Assembly: GCF_051842935.1 (NCBI RefSeq)
Contig: NZ_JBPXRR010000001.1
Span: 2,728,001-2,792,000, forward strand
Reading direction: 5' to 3'
DNA length: 64,000 nucleotides
Source of the DNA: Pseudalkalibacillus sp051842935
GTDB lineage: Bacteria > Bacillota > Bacilli > Bacillales > Fictibacillaceae
The notes under the pieces are model-generated. The model had not been told where the DNA came from, did not search any database, and worked only from the letters and a program-made list of their open reading frames with translations. Of this stretch, positions 43,385 through 53,315 are shown piece after piece (the stretch's first letter is position 1; each line of letters starts with the position of its first letter). The translations under genes and the position numbers were made by a program.

Positions 43385-44134
43385 TTAATTTGTTTCAACA
43401 GATTCTAATTGCGTTTCAACCTTGTAGCCATTATCACCCGTTACATTATAAATCTCCTTCACCATGCCAAATTCTGGAGCGTAATACATGGTGTGAATGG
43501 TTTCATTTTCGCCTTCCATAAATGTCCTTTGGACGACGATTGTGTCTTTAAATGTTTGAAATGGTGTCTTTGTTTCTACATTTTCTTCAATGATCTGCCA
43601 ATCTGATTGATCACCTTTTCCGGTCTTACTTTCTGATAATAATATCTCGGTATTATCAATTGGCTTGAACGTGTCTAAAATATTTTCATCTTCATTAGAA
43701 GGATTACTCTGTTCATAGATTCTTTTAATTTCCGAAGAATCCCACTTCAAAACTTGCATGGTTTTCATATCCCCAAGGATTAAAAGCCGTTGGACATACT
43801 GACCATTCGTTGCAATGATTTTCTCTTTCAATGTGTATCCACCCGTCTGTTGGAATACTTTCAACATTCCGGTTGAAGGACGAAGATTCTTGACTCGACT
43901 TTCCTCTTTCGTTTCTTCTTTGTCCTTCTCAGAAGAATCCTGATCCTCTTGCTCCCCATTCTCTGAATCGGAAGTCTGTGTTTCTTCATCGGAAGCTGAT
44001 TCATTTTCAGATGTGGTTTCTGTTTCTTCTTTTTTCTCTTCTGCGTTTTTTTCTTCTGTTTCTTGAGAAGAAGTAGGGCTACAACCAACAAGCAAAATCA
44101 TGAGTAACCCTATTATTGTGATCAACTTTTTCAT
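43385..44134 (-). CDS. Acidic lipoprotein with Glu/Ser/Asp-rich linker
   Basis: The 249-residue protein has a lipobox signal (MKKLITIIGLLMILLVGC), then about 65 residues almost wholly Glu, Lys, Ser, Thr and Asp (disordered), then a folded domain from about 85 (LRPSTGMLKVFQQTGGYTLK) resembling other Bacillus outer-surface lipoproteins of unknown role. It lies 24 bases after the amidase gene and should be co-transcribed. A spacer or assistant for the amidase is only inference. Confidence 0.85.
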   Translation of the reverse strand: MKKLITIIGLLMILLVGCSPTSSQETEEKNAEEKKEETETTSENESASDEETQTSDSENGEQEDQDSSEKDKEETKEESRVKNLRPSTGMLKVFQQTGGYTLKEKIIATNGQYVQRLLILGDMKTMQVLKWDSSEIKRIYEQSNPSNEDENILDTFKPIDNTEILLSESKTGKGDQSDWQIIEENVETKTPFQTFKDTIVVQRTFMEGENETIHTMYYAPEFGMVKEIYNVTGDNGYKVETQLESVETN

Positions 44135-44158
44135 AGGTGTATCTTCTCCTCTTTAATA

Positions 44159-46249
44159 TTAATAGACCTTGTTCCCAATCATTTGTATTTGTTGTGATGA
44201 TACAACTCCACCTATTTGATAGATGTTTCGGACATCATTAGAGATTCCGTATTCTAGAAGAGCTGCTTTCACAAGCACATTTGAATTGTTACCGACTAAA
44301 ACGATTGGTGAGCCAGTTTTAACTGATAATGCAGAAGCCGCTAATGCATCCGGGAATTTATCACCTGTTGAAACAATAAGGTCATCTGAGTTAAACATCG
44401 ATTGGAATTCATTCAATACCGCTGCTAATGTTTCATAACGGTCTGTACCAGATAGACGTTTTACGTTAGATGAACCAACACTGTTTTTGATTTCATTCTC
44501 AACAGAAGAAGAAATAACACTGGATCCACCTACTAGGTAAACTTTCTTACCCTTTAGATACTGTAACGAGGTCTTTTCAATTTCATTATCTTTCGTCAAT
44601 ACAATCGCCATGTTATTTGCCGATGCAATTGGAGCTGCACTTAATGCATCAGGGAAATTCTGACCTGAAGCAACAAACACTTTATCAACATTCTTAAGTT
44701 CTTGATTAATCTTTATGTTGGTTTCGTAACGGTTTTTACCCCTGATACGTTGAACCTCTTTCACCATACCTTTAAGCTTGTTTTCAACAGATGGTTCAAT
44801 CGCATTCGATCCACCCACGATGATCACTTTCTCTGCACCGAGTCTTTTAATTTCACTTTCTACAACAGATACCAATCGATCTGAATAGGTCAATAAAATC
44901 GGCGCATTATCTTTCATAGCTGCCATAGGACCTACAGACAGTGCATCAGCGAAATCATAAGCTGTCGTTAGGATGACTGTCTTTTCGGATTTGTTTGCTG
45001 CAAAACCATTTGGATATAGCTTCTTCGAAATTTCAACTGAGGTGTGGAATCGTTCTGCACCTTTCAGAACTTCCTGGTTCAACTCTTTTGTTGTTTTCTT
45101 CCCAGAAACATTCGTCCAAAGGATATCTCCTCTGTTTTTTCGCTGGATACTTACTTGTTTAGAGTATGATTTTGCAAAATTCAAGGCTGTTTCATACTCA
45201 TAAAAATCTTTTACTAAGCTTCCATTACTATTTACGACTTGATATGTCTTGTCGATATAATTTGACCAAACAATTTCCTCATTTTTAACATGGACAACAT
45301 TCACTTGCTTTCTTGCTTTTGCGTAATCAATCGCTTCAGATTCTGTAACGAATTTACTTAAGGTTCCGTTTGTCTCATGAACGACTGCAAATGCTTTTTC
45401 TATATTCGAGTACACTTTTGTTTCATTAAACTTGTCATACACATATACGTTTTGTTGACCTTTTGCGTAGTTAATCGCATCACTCTTAGACTTGTAAACT
45501 TTTAGCCTTTGATCATCTTTCGTGAATACTTCAAAAACATGATAGTACTCAACCACTGCATCTTTAATTGCTAATGCGCCTTTTAATCTATGGGAGTATG
45601 AACGAATTAAACTTTCCTCTTGAGGATTGGACATATAACCCATCTCGAGTAGCAAGGCAGGGACTTGTGCATTTCGAATCATATAGAATGCCTGGTTGTT
45701 TCGAATGCCTCTATCAACCATTCCTACTTTATTTACAACCGTAGGATGAACCGTATGTGCTAGTCTTTGACTTTCAGCCTCATAGCTTACTTGAATAGGA
45801 TCTGGAGGATATTCCGGATCATATGCTTTACTCTTAGAGTAATAATAAGTTTCATGGCCGCGGGTATATATGTTATATGGATTGGCATTATGATGAATCG
45901 ATAGCAAGATTGTTTGATCTCGGTTTGCTTTTGCAAAATCATTGGCAATCTTCATTCGATTCGCTAAATCAGTATGTAAAGGTTTACCGAAGTGCATGTC
46001 CCGATCTCGTGTCATGTAAACCTTGAAGCCTTCGTTCTCGAGTGCTGCACGTAATTCTTTAGCAATACTCAAGTTCGCATGTTCCTCATGGTAACCGGTT
46101 TGTGAACCTGAGTAACCAGTTGTGCCTGAATAGTCACCACCGTGTCCCGCGTCAATAATTACCGTCTTCTGGGCGTGCGTCAACATAGGAATTGCCATAA
46201 ATACCGCAAATCCTATGAGGAAAGAGATATAAAGTTTTGCCTTCCCCAT
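44159..46249 (-). CDS. N-acetylmuramoyl-L-alanine amidase with CWB2 repeats
   Basis: The 696-residue protein has a signal peptide (LYISFLIGFAVFMAIPMLTH), an Amidase_3 domain (about 29-235) and a wall-binding half with three CWB2 repeats (about 410-696). Amidase zinc ligands are visible: His36 (IIDAGHGGDYSG), the Glu of YHEEHANL (55-56) and His in LLSIHHNAN; the catalytic Glu is in LLEMGYMSN. It cuts the bond between MurNAc and L-Ala. The part between (about 240-400) holds three short SPOR-like repeats (SDAINYAKGQQNVYVY and two relatives). It is the LytC-like partner of the SpoIID protein. Confidence 0.95.
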   Translation of the reverse strand: MGKAKLYISFLIGFAVFMAIPMLTHAQKTVIIDAGHGGDYSGTTGYSGSQTGYHEEHANLSIAKELRAALENEGFKVYMTRDRDMHFGKPLHTDLANRMKIANDFAKANRDQTILLSIHHNANPYNIYTRGHETYYYSKSKAYDPEYPPDPIQVSYEAESQRLAHTVHPTVVNKVGMVDRGIRNNQAFYMIRNAQVPALLLEMGYMSNPQEESLIRSYSHRLKGALAIKDAVVEYYHVFEVFTKDDQRLKVYKSKSDAINYAKGQQNVYVYDKFNETKVYSNIEKAFAVVHETNGTLSKFVTESEAIDYAKARKQVNVVHVKNEEIVWSNYIDKTYQVVNSNGSLVKDFYEYETALNFAKSYSKQVSIQRKNRGDILWTNVSGKKTTKELNQEVLKGAERFHTSVEISKKLYPNGFAANKSEKTVILTTAYDFADALSVGPMAAMKDNAPILLTYSDRLVSVVESEIKRLGAEKVIIVGGSNAIEPSVENKLKGMVKEVQRIRGKNRYETNIKINQELKNVDKVFVASGQNFPDALSAAPIASANNMAIVLTKDNEIEKTSLQYLKGKKVYLVGGSSVISSSVENEIKNSVGSSNVKRLSGTDRYETLAAVLNEFQSMFNSDDLIVSTGDKFPDALAASALSVKTGSPIVLVGNNSNVLVKAALLEYGISNDVRNIYQIGGVVSSQQIQMIGNKVY

Positions 46250-46413
46250 TCTGTTCCTCCTTAAAATTTTTAGTCTAGTAATATAATATTAATTCTAACT
46301 CCTAATTAGAGGAATTTCGACATACAATTTACCTATTTTCCATATTTTTAGTAAATAACCGACATATTTTTTTATTAGTACATTCATTTTTTCATTACGC
46401 TAAAATGTTATAC

Positions 46414-46447
46414 ATAAAAAAGAGACAGAACGTTTTCTGTCTCTTTT
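46414..46447 (-). terminator. Terminator of the CWB2-SBP gene
   Basis: On the minus strand AAAAGAGACAGAAA/TTCTGTCTCTTTT followed by TTATG; a few bases past the stop. Confidence 0.88.
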
Positions 46448-46453
46448 CTCGAA

Positions 46454-48964
46454 TTATTTCTTTGACGCCCATTTAAACGATTGTAGATTCTCTATACCTG
46501 CCGTTTCCCTGATGATTCCAGAAAGATTCTCTTTTTGTAAATACGGTGTTCTGTGTTGATAGACTGGTATGACTCCTGCCTGCTCAACGATGAGAAGCTT
46601 CTCTGCGTTCTGCATATTCTTCCAACGATTTGCCGCTAACATGTCTTCCACTAAACCATCAAATTGGCTGTTAAGGTAATTGCCATAATTGTATGAACTC
46701 GTTGCAGTGAATACTTCAAGGAAGTTAGAAGGATCTCTGAAATCCGCTCCCCATCCAGTGAAATACAAATCAAAGTCACCATTCGACGCTTTATTCAAGA
46801 GTTCCGAAAAACTTGGTGCCACGACGTTCACTGTCAAACCAGGCAACTTGCTTTCCAAGTCTGCTTTCACAATTTGACCTGTATTTGTACCTTTTTCAGA
46901 AATGAGCAAATCAAGCTCCACAGTACTCATACCTAATTCCGTTTTAGCTTCAGACCATAATTGTTGAGCTTCAGAACTAGTCCCTAGGTCAAAAGACGGA
47001 TACAAGTTTCTAAAATCGGTCGTTCCATTATAACTAAATTCTTTTGGTACCAAATACGTTGCTGGTTGATGTAATCCTCCAAAACCTTGATCAACCAATT
47101 TCTTTCGATCAACCGATGCAGAAAGAGCTTTTCGTAGTTTTGTATTCTGGAAGATTGCCCTGTTATGGTTGAGTTCAATAAACCATGTGATTGGCTCAAG
47201 TGTTGCCAAATATTCTGGCTTCGATTGAATTTCCTGATTGATTTCATCCAACACTGCTAGATCTAATTGATCCATATTAAATAGATTTACAGCTGTATTG
47301 GTATCCTTCGTAACTTGTACATGAATTTCGCTCAAATCGACATTCAAATGGTCCCAATACAACTCATTTTTTTTATATGTCCACTTACCATCCTTTTTCC
47401 ATTCAGAAATGATGAATGGTCCATTATAGTAGGTATTGTTTTGTTCGCCTCCAAATTCCCTCCCCAAGTAGGTCCACCGTGGTTGTGGGAAATAGACTGG
47501 GTTTGCTGTGTTATAAGCAAAATAAGGAACGCTTCGTTCAAGTTCTACCTTCAATGTATGATCATCAATCGCTGAAACACCCAAATTCTCAGTCATTGCA
47601 TACATTGGATCCTGCCAATCTTGAATAGCTTTTGCATTCTTAATATCATGCATCAAGTAAGAATAAACACTGTTTGTAAATGGATGAAGTGTATGCTCCC
47701 ACGTCCTCACAAAATCTTCTGCCAATACTGGGCGATTATCAGACCATTTTGCATCCTTACGTAAATGGAAAATGAATTCCGTATAATCTTCATTTGCTTC
47801 ATAGGTCTTTGCCACTCCTGGAAGCAGCTTGTGATCCGGTCCTATTCGGAACAACCCTTCCATAACATTGTTGATTGTTTCAAGTGAAGTTGAGTCGCTT
47901 GCAATTTTACTGTCAAGCGTCATATATGGGTCAAATGCATTCATTGTAACTGTGTGGTCTTCAACTTTCATTTCATTCGTCAAGTTGAGCCCTTCCATGA
48001 CATTTGACTGAATCGCCTCCTTTCCACCAATTACAAAAACTTTCTGGTAGTTGGATTGAAGGAAGTTCTTGACATCCGTGACAGCTGAATCATTATCACT
48101 GATAATGATATGAGCGCCCAGTCTCGCCGCTAATCCCGCAGAAGCAACAGCATCTGGATAATCTTCCTTTTTACTGCTGGTCGATGTTCCTCTTACCATT
48201 AAAGCCCGCTCTGTTTTGTCGAGCGTCGAAAGTGCAGCCACATTCGTCAAATAACGGTTCTTCCCGGACTTTCTCGTTACTTTATAACCTTGTGCCTTCA
48301 ATTTGTTTTCAAGTTTTTCACTCAAGACCCCTGTCCCGCCATATAAGGCAATCTCTTTAATAGACTTTGGCAGTTCAATTGGCAATGTGTCATGTGTTGC
48401 CAGATAAACAGGAACTCCGTTCAATGCAGCTTCAGAAGCAGCCGATACGGCATCAGCCACACGACTTCCATTGACGATCAAGGCTTTCGTACTGATGTGA
48501 GCATCTGCATGCGCATTGATCATCGCCGCTGTGTAATAACGATCTTTTTTACCTGCACGATGAACAGTGTATCCAAGATCCTTCAACTGGTTTTCAATCC
48601 CAAGGGATATCGCACTTGTCCCCCCTACAAGATAAACCTCATTTGCATTGAGACGAGCCATTTCATCTAATACCTCTTGACGAAGCTTCGTTGGAGAAGT
48701 CAAGAGGATCGGACCATCAATATAGCCGGCTAAATTAGACGCTGCAAGGGCATCGATTGGATTATCTGCACGTGCTAAAATGACATCCTGATTACCCCCG
48801 TGTAATCCTAATGGCCAACCCATTTTGGACATTTCGATCGCTGTTAAGATACGATCTTTTCCTGAAATCCGCTCATAGGAATCTGTAGCAGCATGACTTT
48901 GATGTACACCAATCATCATCATGATGGTCATTATTCCAATGAACCAGTACATTGTTCTTTTCAT
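46454..48964 (-). CDS. CWB2 repeats fused to an oligopeptide-binding (SBP_bac_5) domain
   Basis: The 836-residue protein has a non-lipoprotein signal peptide (YWFIGIMTIMMMIGVHQSHA, no lipobox Cys), three CWB2 repeats (about 33-325) and a family 5 solute-binding domain (about 340-830: EGLFRIGPDHKLLPGVAKTY, WSDNRPVLAEDFVRTWEHTL, WGADFRDPSNFLEVF). Normal OppA proteins are lipid-anchored and work with ABC permeases. Here the wall-binding repeats replace the lipid and no permease genes are near. It may capture peptides or act as a signal or wall sensor. Confidence 0.93.
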   Translation of the reverse strand: MKRTMYWFIGIMTIMMMIGVHQSHAATDSYERISGKDRILTAIEMSKMGWPLGLHGGNQDVILARADNPIDALAASNLAGYIDGPILLTSPTKLRQEVLDEMARLNANEVYLVGGTSAISLGIENQLKDLGYTVHRAGKKDRYYTAAMINAHADAHISTKALIVNGSRVADAVSAASEAALNGVPVYLATHDTLPIELPKSIKEIALYGGTGVLSEKLENKLKAQGYKVTRKSGKNRYLTNVAALSTLDKTERALMVRGTSTSSKKEDYPDAVASAGLAARLGAHIIISDNDSAVTDVKNFLQSNYQKVFVIGGKEAIQSNVMEGLNLTNEMKVEDHTVTMNAFDPYMTLDSKIASDSTSLETINNVMEGLFRIGPDHKLLPGVAKTYEANEDYTEFIFHLRKDAKWSDNRPVLAEDFVRTWEHTLHPFTNSVYSYLMHDIKNAKAIQDWQDPMYAMTENLGVSAIDDHTLKVELERSVPYFAYNTANPVYFPQPRWTYLGREFGGEQNNTYYNGPFIISEWKKDGKWTYKKNELYWDHLNVDLSEIHVQVTKDTNTAVNLFNMDQLDLAVLDEINQEIQSKPEYLATLEPITWFIELNHNRAIFQNTKLRKALSASVDRKKLVDQGFGGLHQPATYLVPKEFSYNGTTDFRNLYPSFDLGTSSEAQQLWSEAKTELGMSTVELDLLISEKGTNTGQIVKADLESKLPGLTVNVVAPSFSELLNKASNGDFDLYFTGWGADFRDPSNFLEVFTATSSYNYGNYLNSQFDGLVEDMLAANRWKNMQNAEKLLIVEQAGVIPVYQHRTPYLQKENLSGIIRETAGIENLQSFKWASKK

Positions 48965-49061
48965 GTGTTTCCCCCCTTAAAGTTACAACTCTTATGTCGA
49001 CGATTAAGAGGTACTTTTTTACTAAAATAGAAATATATTTCCTAATTGGGTCTAAAGACAC

Positions 49062-49097
49062 AAAAAAAGATCTTCTCAAGTGAGCTTGAAAAGATCT
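49062..49097 (-). terminator. Terminator of the LTA-synthase-like gene
   Basis: On the minus strand AGATCTTTTCAAG/CTTGAGAAGATCT (4-base loop, one mismatch) followed by TTTTTTTG, ten bases past the stop. Confidence 0.88.
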
Positions 49098-49106
49098 CAT
49101 AAACGT

Positions 49107-51176
49107 TTATTCAAATAAAATATCCTTGCTATATTGTTCTCCTGCCAACAGGTCATATTCCAAAAGTTTGTAGTCTTTTAGAAGCTGAGCTTGTTCTTCG
49201 CTAAGCTTTTTAATTGGCTGCCCATCTTTACCGATTTTAAGTGAGGCTTTCAACCCTGGAATTTCTTGCTTTATCTTCTCTAAGAACGAGTAGAACGGTG
49301 GTAAATCCATTCCTGCATACTGCATGACGGTAGGAGGAAGGAAAGCTGGACTTACCGTACCTAATTCCGTTTTGTTGATGGGATAATTCGCATATATGAA
49401 CAATGGCGTCTCTGAATACTTCCGATTTGTAGTCTCAGGCGGCAGACCTTCTGTATAATTCGCGGCTTTATAGATGGCCTTATCGGTCCCTAAAATCGGC
49501 AAATGATCACCCCAGAAAACAACCATAGTCGGTTCTTCCAACGTATTCAGATAATCTACTAATTGTTGAGTTGCCTGATCACTGCGCTTAATGCCTTCTA
49601 CGAAGACTTCTAATTCAGTTTTGTAGGCCTGAGATAGCCCTTCTACTTCTATCGTATTTTCATCGAACCTTCCTTCTAGATAAGGAAAATGATTTTGCAT
49701 GGTCACAGCATGGATGAAGGCCGGACCTTTACTTTTTTCCAGTTCTTTAATGATCTCTTTTGTAACGGATTCATCTGAGATATAACTTCCGTCTTTTTCT
49801 GTGAATTCCATAGAATTCATATGAAGGAATGAGTCAAAACCAAACTTATCATATACTCTGTTACGCTTATAAAAAACCTTATTGTACGGATGAATGGCGA
49901 CTGTAGAATATCCTTTGTCCTTTAATACACTCGCTAATGTAGGAAATGGATTCTGATGGTCAACCATATTTTGAAAAGGCGTAACGCCGGCTCTAACGAA
50001 GGACATGCTAAATCCAGTCAAGGCTTCAAATTCGACGTTAGCCGTTCCTCCTCCAAACATAGGTGAGAGAATCTTTCCAGAAGGATATTGCTGTTGAATT
50101 TTTCTTATATTCGGTAATGGGTCTTCACTTAAATTGATATTTTCAAATTCAGTCGGGTCCCAAAACGCTTCATTCATGATATAAATGATATTCGGATTTA
50201 TTTCCTCTTCAGGGACATTGCGGCTATCATAACGAGCTTTTAAGTCTTCCGCTAGCTTCACAACATTTTTTTTATTATATCCATCGGGTTTTTCAAAATT
50301 ATCCCCTTGTAAATTAGAGAGAAATGCAAACACAAATCCATTGTCACGATAATTGGAAAGCTGATTCCACCCAATCAGATCCAAACTTGTTGATTCCACA
50401 AAGTCTTTCATAAAGGTCTTTGGGTAAAACGTAAAGGAGTAGATCATAAATAATACTACAGGTACTACGATCAGACGCTTCCACCATTTTATTGTCATTT
50501 TCGGGAATGAACGAAGTGCCAGTACGAATAGGGCAATCAAACCGATTAAGATGATGATCGTCCAGATGGACAGATAACTCATAACCATTGGCAGGACTTC
50601 TTTCATATGCCCTATTTGTGAAAAATCGGATGGAAATAAAGGCTCGATCCGGAACTTCAGCTTATTGTAATGGGTATAGCCTAATGTGATACCAATCAGC
50701 AGGAATATGATTGTGGAAGTGAATGGATTTCCGATAACCAAATAGATTAGTAAAGCAAAAAAGAATACATAAAAGGAACCCATCAAAAACAACTTGGAAT
50801 TCAATTGGATCCAATCGATCGTTCGATCTAAATTGAACAGCTTTTGTGATAATTGAAAGAATAGATTCACTAGCAGTGATGATCCTATTAACAGGATGGA
50901 TGTCGTTAATAGTTTTCCATACCATTGATTAAAGAAATCGGACTGATTGATATGATCAATCATTTTAATCTGAAATTTATATGTGCATAGGAGAACCCCA
51001 AAAGAGGTCCCAAGATACATTAGTGATGCTTTTGTATTCATTTGAGTCCAATCAATCATTTGATCGACATCAAACATGAATACGAATAACTGTACAAGCG
51101 TATATAAAGCAATTGCGAATATAAAATTCACAATACCCAACACTGCCCATCTACTAAAAGACTTTTTAAACAACAT
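49107..51176 (-). CDS. LTA synthase family phosphoglycerol transferase
   Basis: The 689-residue protein has about five N-terminal membrane segments (to about 225) and an extracellular sulfatase-fold domain (about 290-600). Visible features are NIIYIMNEAFWDPTEF (metal Glu), the nucleophile Thr in GGGTANVEFEALTGFS, and HAVTMQNHFPY and VVFWGDHLP (metal ligands). Family members add glycerol phosphate units to lipid or wall polymers. It is longer and more diverged than LtaS of B. subtilis, so its acceptor is open. ATG 51176 has AAAGGG upstream. Confidence 0.9.
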   Translation of the reverse strand: MLFKKSFSRWAVLGIVNFIFAIALYTLVQLFVFMFDVDQMIDWTQMNTKASLMYLGTSFGVLLCTYKFQIKMIDHINQSDFFNQWYGKLLTTSILLIGSSLLVNLFFQLSQKLFNLDRTIDWIQLNSKLFLMGSFYVFFFALLIYLVIGNPFTSTIIFLLIGITLGYTHYNKLKFRIEPLFPSDFSQIGHMKEVLPMVMSYLSIWTIIILIGLIALFVLALRSFPKMTIKWWKRLIVVPVVLFMIYSFTFYPKTFMKDFVESTSLDLIGWNQLSNYRDNGFVFAFLSNLQGDNFEKPDGYNKKNVVKLAEDLKARYDSRNVPEEEINPNIIYIMNEAFWDPTEFENINLSEDPLPNIRKIQQQYPSGKILSPMFGGGTANVEFEALTGFSMSFVRAGVTPFQNMVDHQNPFPTLASVLKDKGYSTVAIHPYNKVFYKRNRVYDKFGFDSFLHMNSMEFTEKDGSYISDESVTKEIIKELEKSKGPAFIHAVTMQNHFPYLEGRFDENTIEVEGLSQAYKTELEVFVEGIKRSDQATQQLVDYLNTLEEPTMVVFWGDHLPILGTDKAIYKAANYTEGLPPETTNRKYSETPLFIYANYPINKTELGTVSPAFLPPTVMQYAGMDLPPFYSFLEKIKQEIPGLKASLKIGKDGQPIKKLSEEQAQLLKDYKLLEYDLLAGEQYSKDILFE

Positions 51177-51260
51177 ACAAAACAACCCTTTACTTTTATT
51201 ACAATACAAGTATCTATTATATTACAAATGTAAAGGGAATGTAAATTTAAGTATTTCTAC

Positions 51261-51278
51261 TAAACAAACGTTTGTTTA
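51261..51278. repeat. 18-bp palindrome TAAACAAACG/CGTTTGTTTA type
   Basis: TAAACAAACGTTTGTTTA is a perfect palindrome between the LTA-synthase-like gene start and the SLC13 gene end. It shares the centre AAACGTTT with the palindromes at 928-945 and 51314-51337. It may be an operator. Confidence 0.65.
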
Positions 51279-51313
51279 AATTGAAAATTCCTTATTAATC
51301 ATACAAAAAATGC

Positions 51314-51337
51314 CCTCAATCAAACGTTTGATTGAGG
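51314..51337 (-). terminator. 24-bp perfect palindrome with T-tract, likely terminator of the SLC13 gene
   Basis: CCTCAATCAAACGTTTGATTGAGG is a perfect 24-bp palindrome followed on the minus strand by GCATTTTTTG. It lies about 120 bases past the SLC13 stop. The same core occurs at 928-945 without a T-tract. Confidence 0.7.
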
Positions 51338-51456
51338 AGCATGTCGAAACTTGGTACAAAGCTAATTCGAACGGTTCAACTATAAAACACCTATTCAATT
51401 CAACAAATTTACTCTATTGAGATTAAATCGTTTAAATTTCTTTTCCCACAACTATT

Positions 51457-53235
51457 CTAAAACCACACAAAATGAACAATCGTTACAGAAGCAATCATGA
51501 CTAAGGCACTTAATGGCGCCCCGATTTTCACATAATCCTTGAATTTATATCCCCCTGGTCCATATACAATCAGGTTGGTTTGATAACCAATCGGCGTAAT
51601 AAAGCTAGCTGACGCTGCAATAGAAATAATGACTGCAAACCCCATATAGGAAACATCTAATGAATTTGCTAATTCGAGACCAATCGGAAGCATTAAGACC
51701 GCGGCTGCACTATTTGTAATCAATTCGGTGAAAATGTTCGTTAGGATATACATAAATAGCAGAATGACAAATACTCCCAATGATTCTCCCAGTGAAAGTA
51801 ATCCTTTCGCCATCCACGCGGCAAGTCCGCTCTTCGTCATTGCTGCACCGACCCCGAAAGCGCTCGCAATCAATAGGAGCACATCAAACTGGATATATTT
51901 CTTTGCTTCCTCTGGAGTAATCATTTTGGTTACAATCAAGATTAATACAGCTAATGCCATCGCTTTGAACATACTGAGCCACCCAAACGTCACCGTTAGG
52001 ATCATGGTGATCAACAACCCGATGGCCAACCAGCCTTTTTTACTATCCTCATGGAATTTTGTTGGAGTATCCATTGATGAAACAACATAAAAATCGCTTG
52101 ATTGTTGATACTTACGGACAAAATCGGATCCAGTCAACAACAACAAAGTATCTCCTGGGCGGAGTACAATATCCCCGATTTTGCTTTTGATGCGTTCATT
52201 ATTTCGGTGTACGGCGAGTACCCCTGCATCAAACTTTGAACGAAATTGAGATTGTTTAACAGACTTCGATAATAAAGAAGATTGATGCGAAACAACAGCC
52301 TCTACTAAATGCACATCTCCATTCTTCAAATCGTCTAGATTGAGGTCTGATCCTGTATCCAGTGCTAACCCTTTTGTATTTTGTAAATCAGCAATCGTGG
52401 AAATCAATCCTGTGAAAATCAACCGATCTCCGTGTTGAATGATGGTGGTCGAACGAACCGGTGAGATTCTCTCTTTCCCACGTATAATTTCAATCAGATA
52501 AAGACCTTTCAAATCTCGTAGTCCTGCTTTTTGGACAGATTGATTCACGAAAGGAAAATCCCGCTCGACAATCATCTCAGAAATATATTCTTTTGCATCG
52601 GCAATCACCTGTTTACGAAAGCCTACATAGTTCGGTAATAGACGATATCCGACTGTAAAAAGATAGATCAAGCCGATGATTGTAATAGGGATTCCCACGA
52701 CGGCTAATTGAAAGAGTGTGAAGCCTTCCAAATCATAGTTGATCAGCATCCCATGAACGACAAGGTTGGTAGAAGTCCCCATCAGCGTAATGGTTCCACC
52801 CAAAATCGTGACATATGATAAGGGAATCAGAAATTTAGAAGGAGCGATATCTCGTTCTTCACACCATTTTTTGATGATCGGGGTAAAGGTAACCACAATT
52901 GGTGTGTTATTCAGGAATGCCGAAAATGATGCAGTCGGAATGAAGAACCGTAACATCGACCCTTTAATCGTTCTACTCTTGTTCAACCAGTTCTGCATAT
53001 AATGTTCAATGATTCCATGCTTTTGAACAGCACCAGCTACAATGAACAGTAACGCAACCGTCAACATCCCTTGATTAGAAAAGCCTCTCAAAGCTTCCTG
53101 TGGAGTTAACAAACCGGTTACTAAGAAAATAACGACAACCGAAAAGACGATCATATCTGGACGTGCCCATTCATATAGAAGTGCTGCTAACATACCGATG
53201 ACCATGACTAAGACGAATACCATTTCAAATGTCAT
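51457..53235 (-). CDS. SLC13/DASS-type anion permease with TrkA-C domains
   Basis: The 592-residue protein has membrane halves (about 1-200 and 395-592) with the family SNQGMLTVALLFIVAGAV and SFSAFLNNTPIVVTFTPI, and a cytoplasmic centre (about 205-375) with two TrkA-C domains (DLKGLYLIEIIRGKERISPV, VLRPGDTLLLLTGS). This SAC1-like architecture is used for sulfate, among other anions. It lies just past the cysD-cysNC unit and has a closely similar copy at the right edge, so sulfate uptake is the likely role. Confidence 0.88.
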   Translation of the reverse strand: MTFEMVFVLVMVIGMLAALLYEWARPDMIVFSVVVIFLVTGLLTPQEALRGFSNQGMLTVALLFIVAGAVQKHGIIEHYMQNWLNKSRTIKGSMLRFFIPTASFSAFLNNTPIVVTFTPIIKKWCEERDIAPSKFLIPLSYVTILGGTITLMGTSTNLVVHGMLINYDLEGFTLFQLAVVGIPITIIGLIYLFTVGYRLLPNYVGFRKQVIADAKEYISEMIVERDFPFVNQSVQKAGLRDLKGLYLIEIIRGKERISPVRSTTIIQHGDRLIFTGLISTIADLQNTKGLALDTGSDLNLDDLKNGDVHLVEAVVSHQSSLLSKSVKQSQFRSKFDAGVLAVHRNNERIKSKIGDIVLRPGDTLLLLTGSDFVRKYQQSSDFYVVSSMDTPTKFHEDSKKGWLAIGLLITMILTVTFGWLSMFKAMALAVLILIVTKMITPEEAKKYIQFDVLLLIASAFGVGAAMTKSGLAAWMAKGLLSLGESLGVFVILLFMYILTNIFTELITNSAAAVLMLPIGLELANSLDVSYMGFAVIISIAASASFITPIGYQTNLIVYGPGGYKFKDYVKIGAPLSALVMIASVTIVHFVWF

Positions 53236-53270
53236 AGGGGTCGTCTTCCCTTCGAATCCTGTTTCACATT

Positions 53271-53308
53271 ATAAAAATGAAAGCTACTACCATAAAGATA
53301 GTAGCTTC
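53271..53308 (-). terminator. Terminator of the sulfotransferase-cysD-cysNC unit
   Basis: On the minus strand GAAGCTACTATC/GGTAGTAGCTTTC followed by ATTTTTAT, eight bases past the cysNC stop. Confidence 0.88.
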
Positions 53309-53315
53309 CCATTGT

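Noticed and set aside
48964..49020. Sigma-D promoter of the CWB2-SBP gene (TAAA-N16-GTCGACAT)
   Set aside because: Spacing is 16, not 15, and the -10 has two mismatches; too weak to list.
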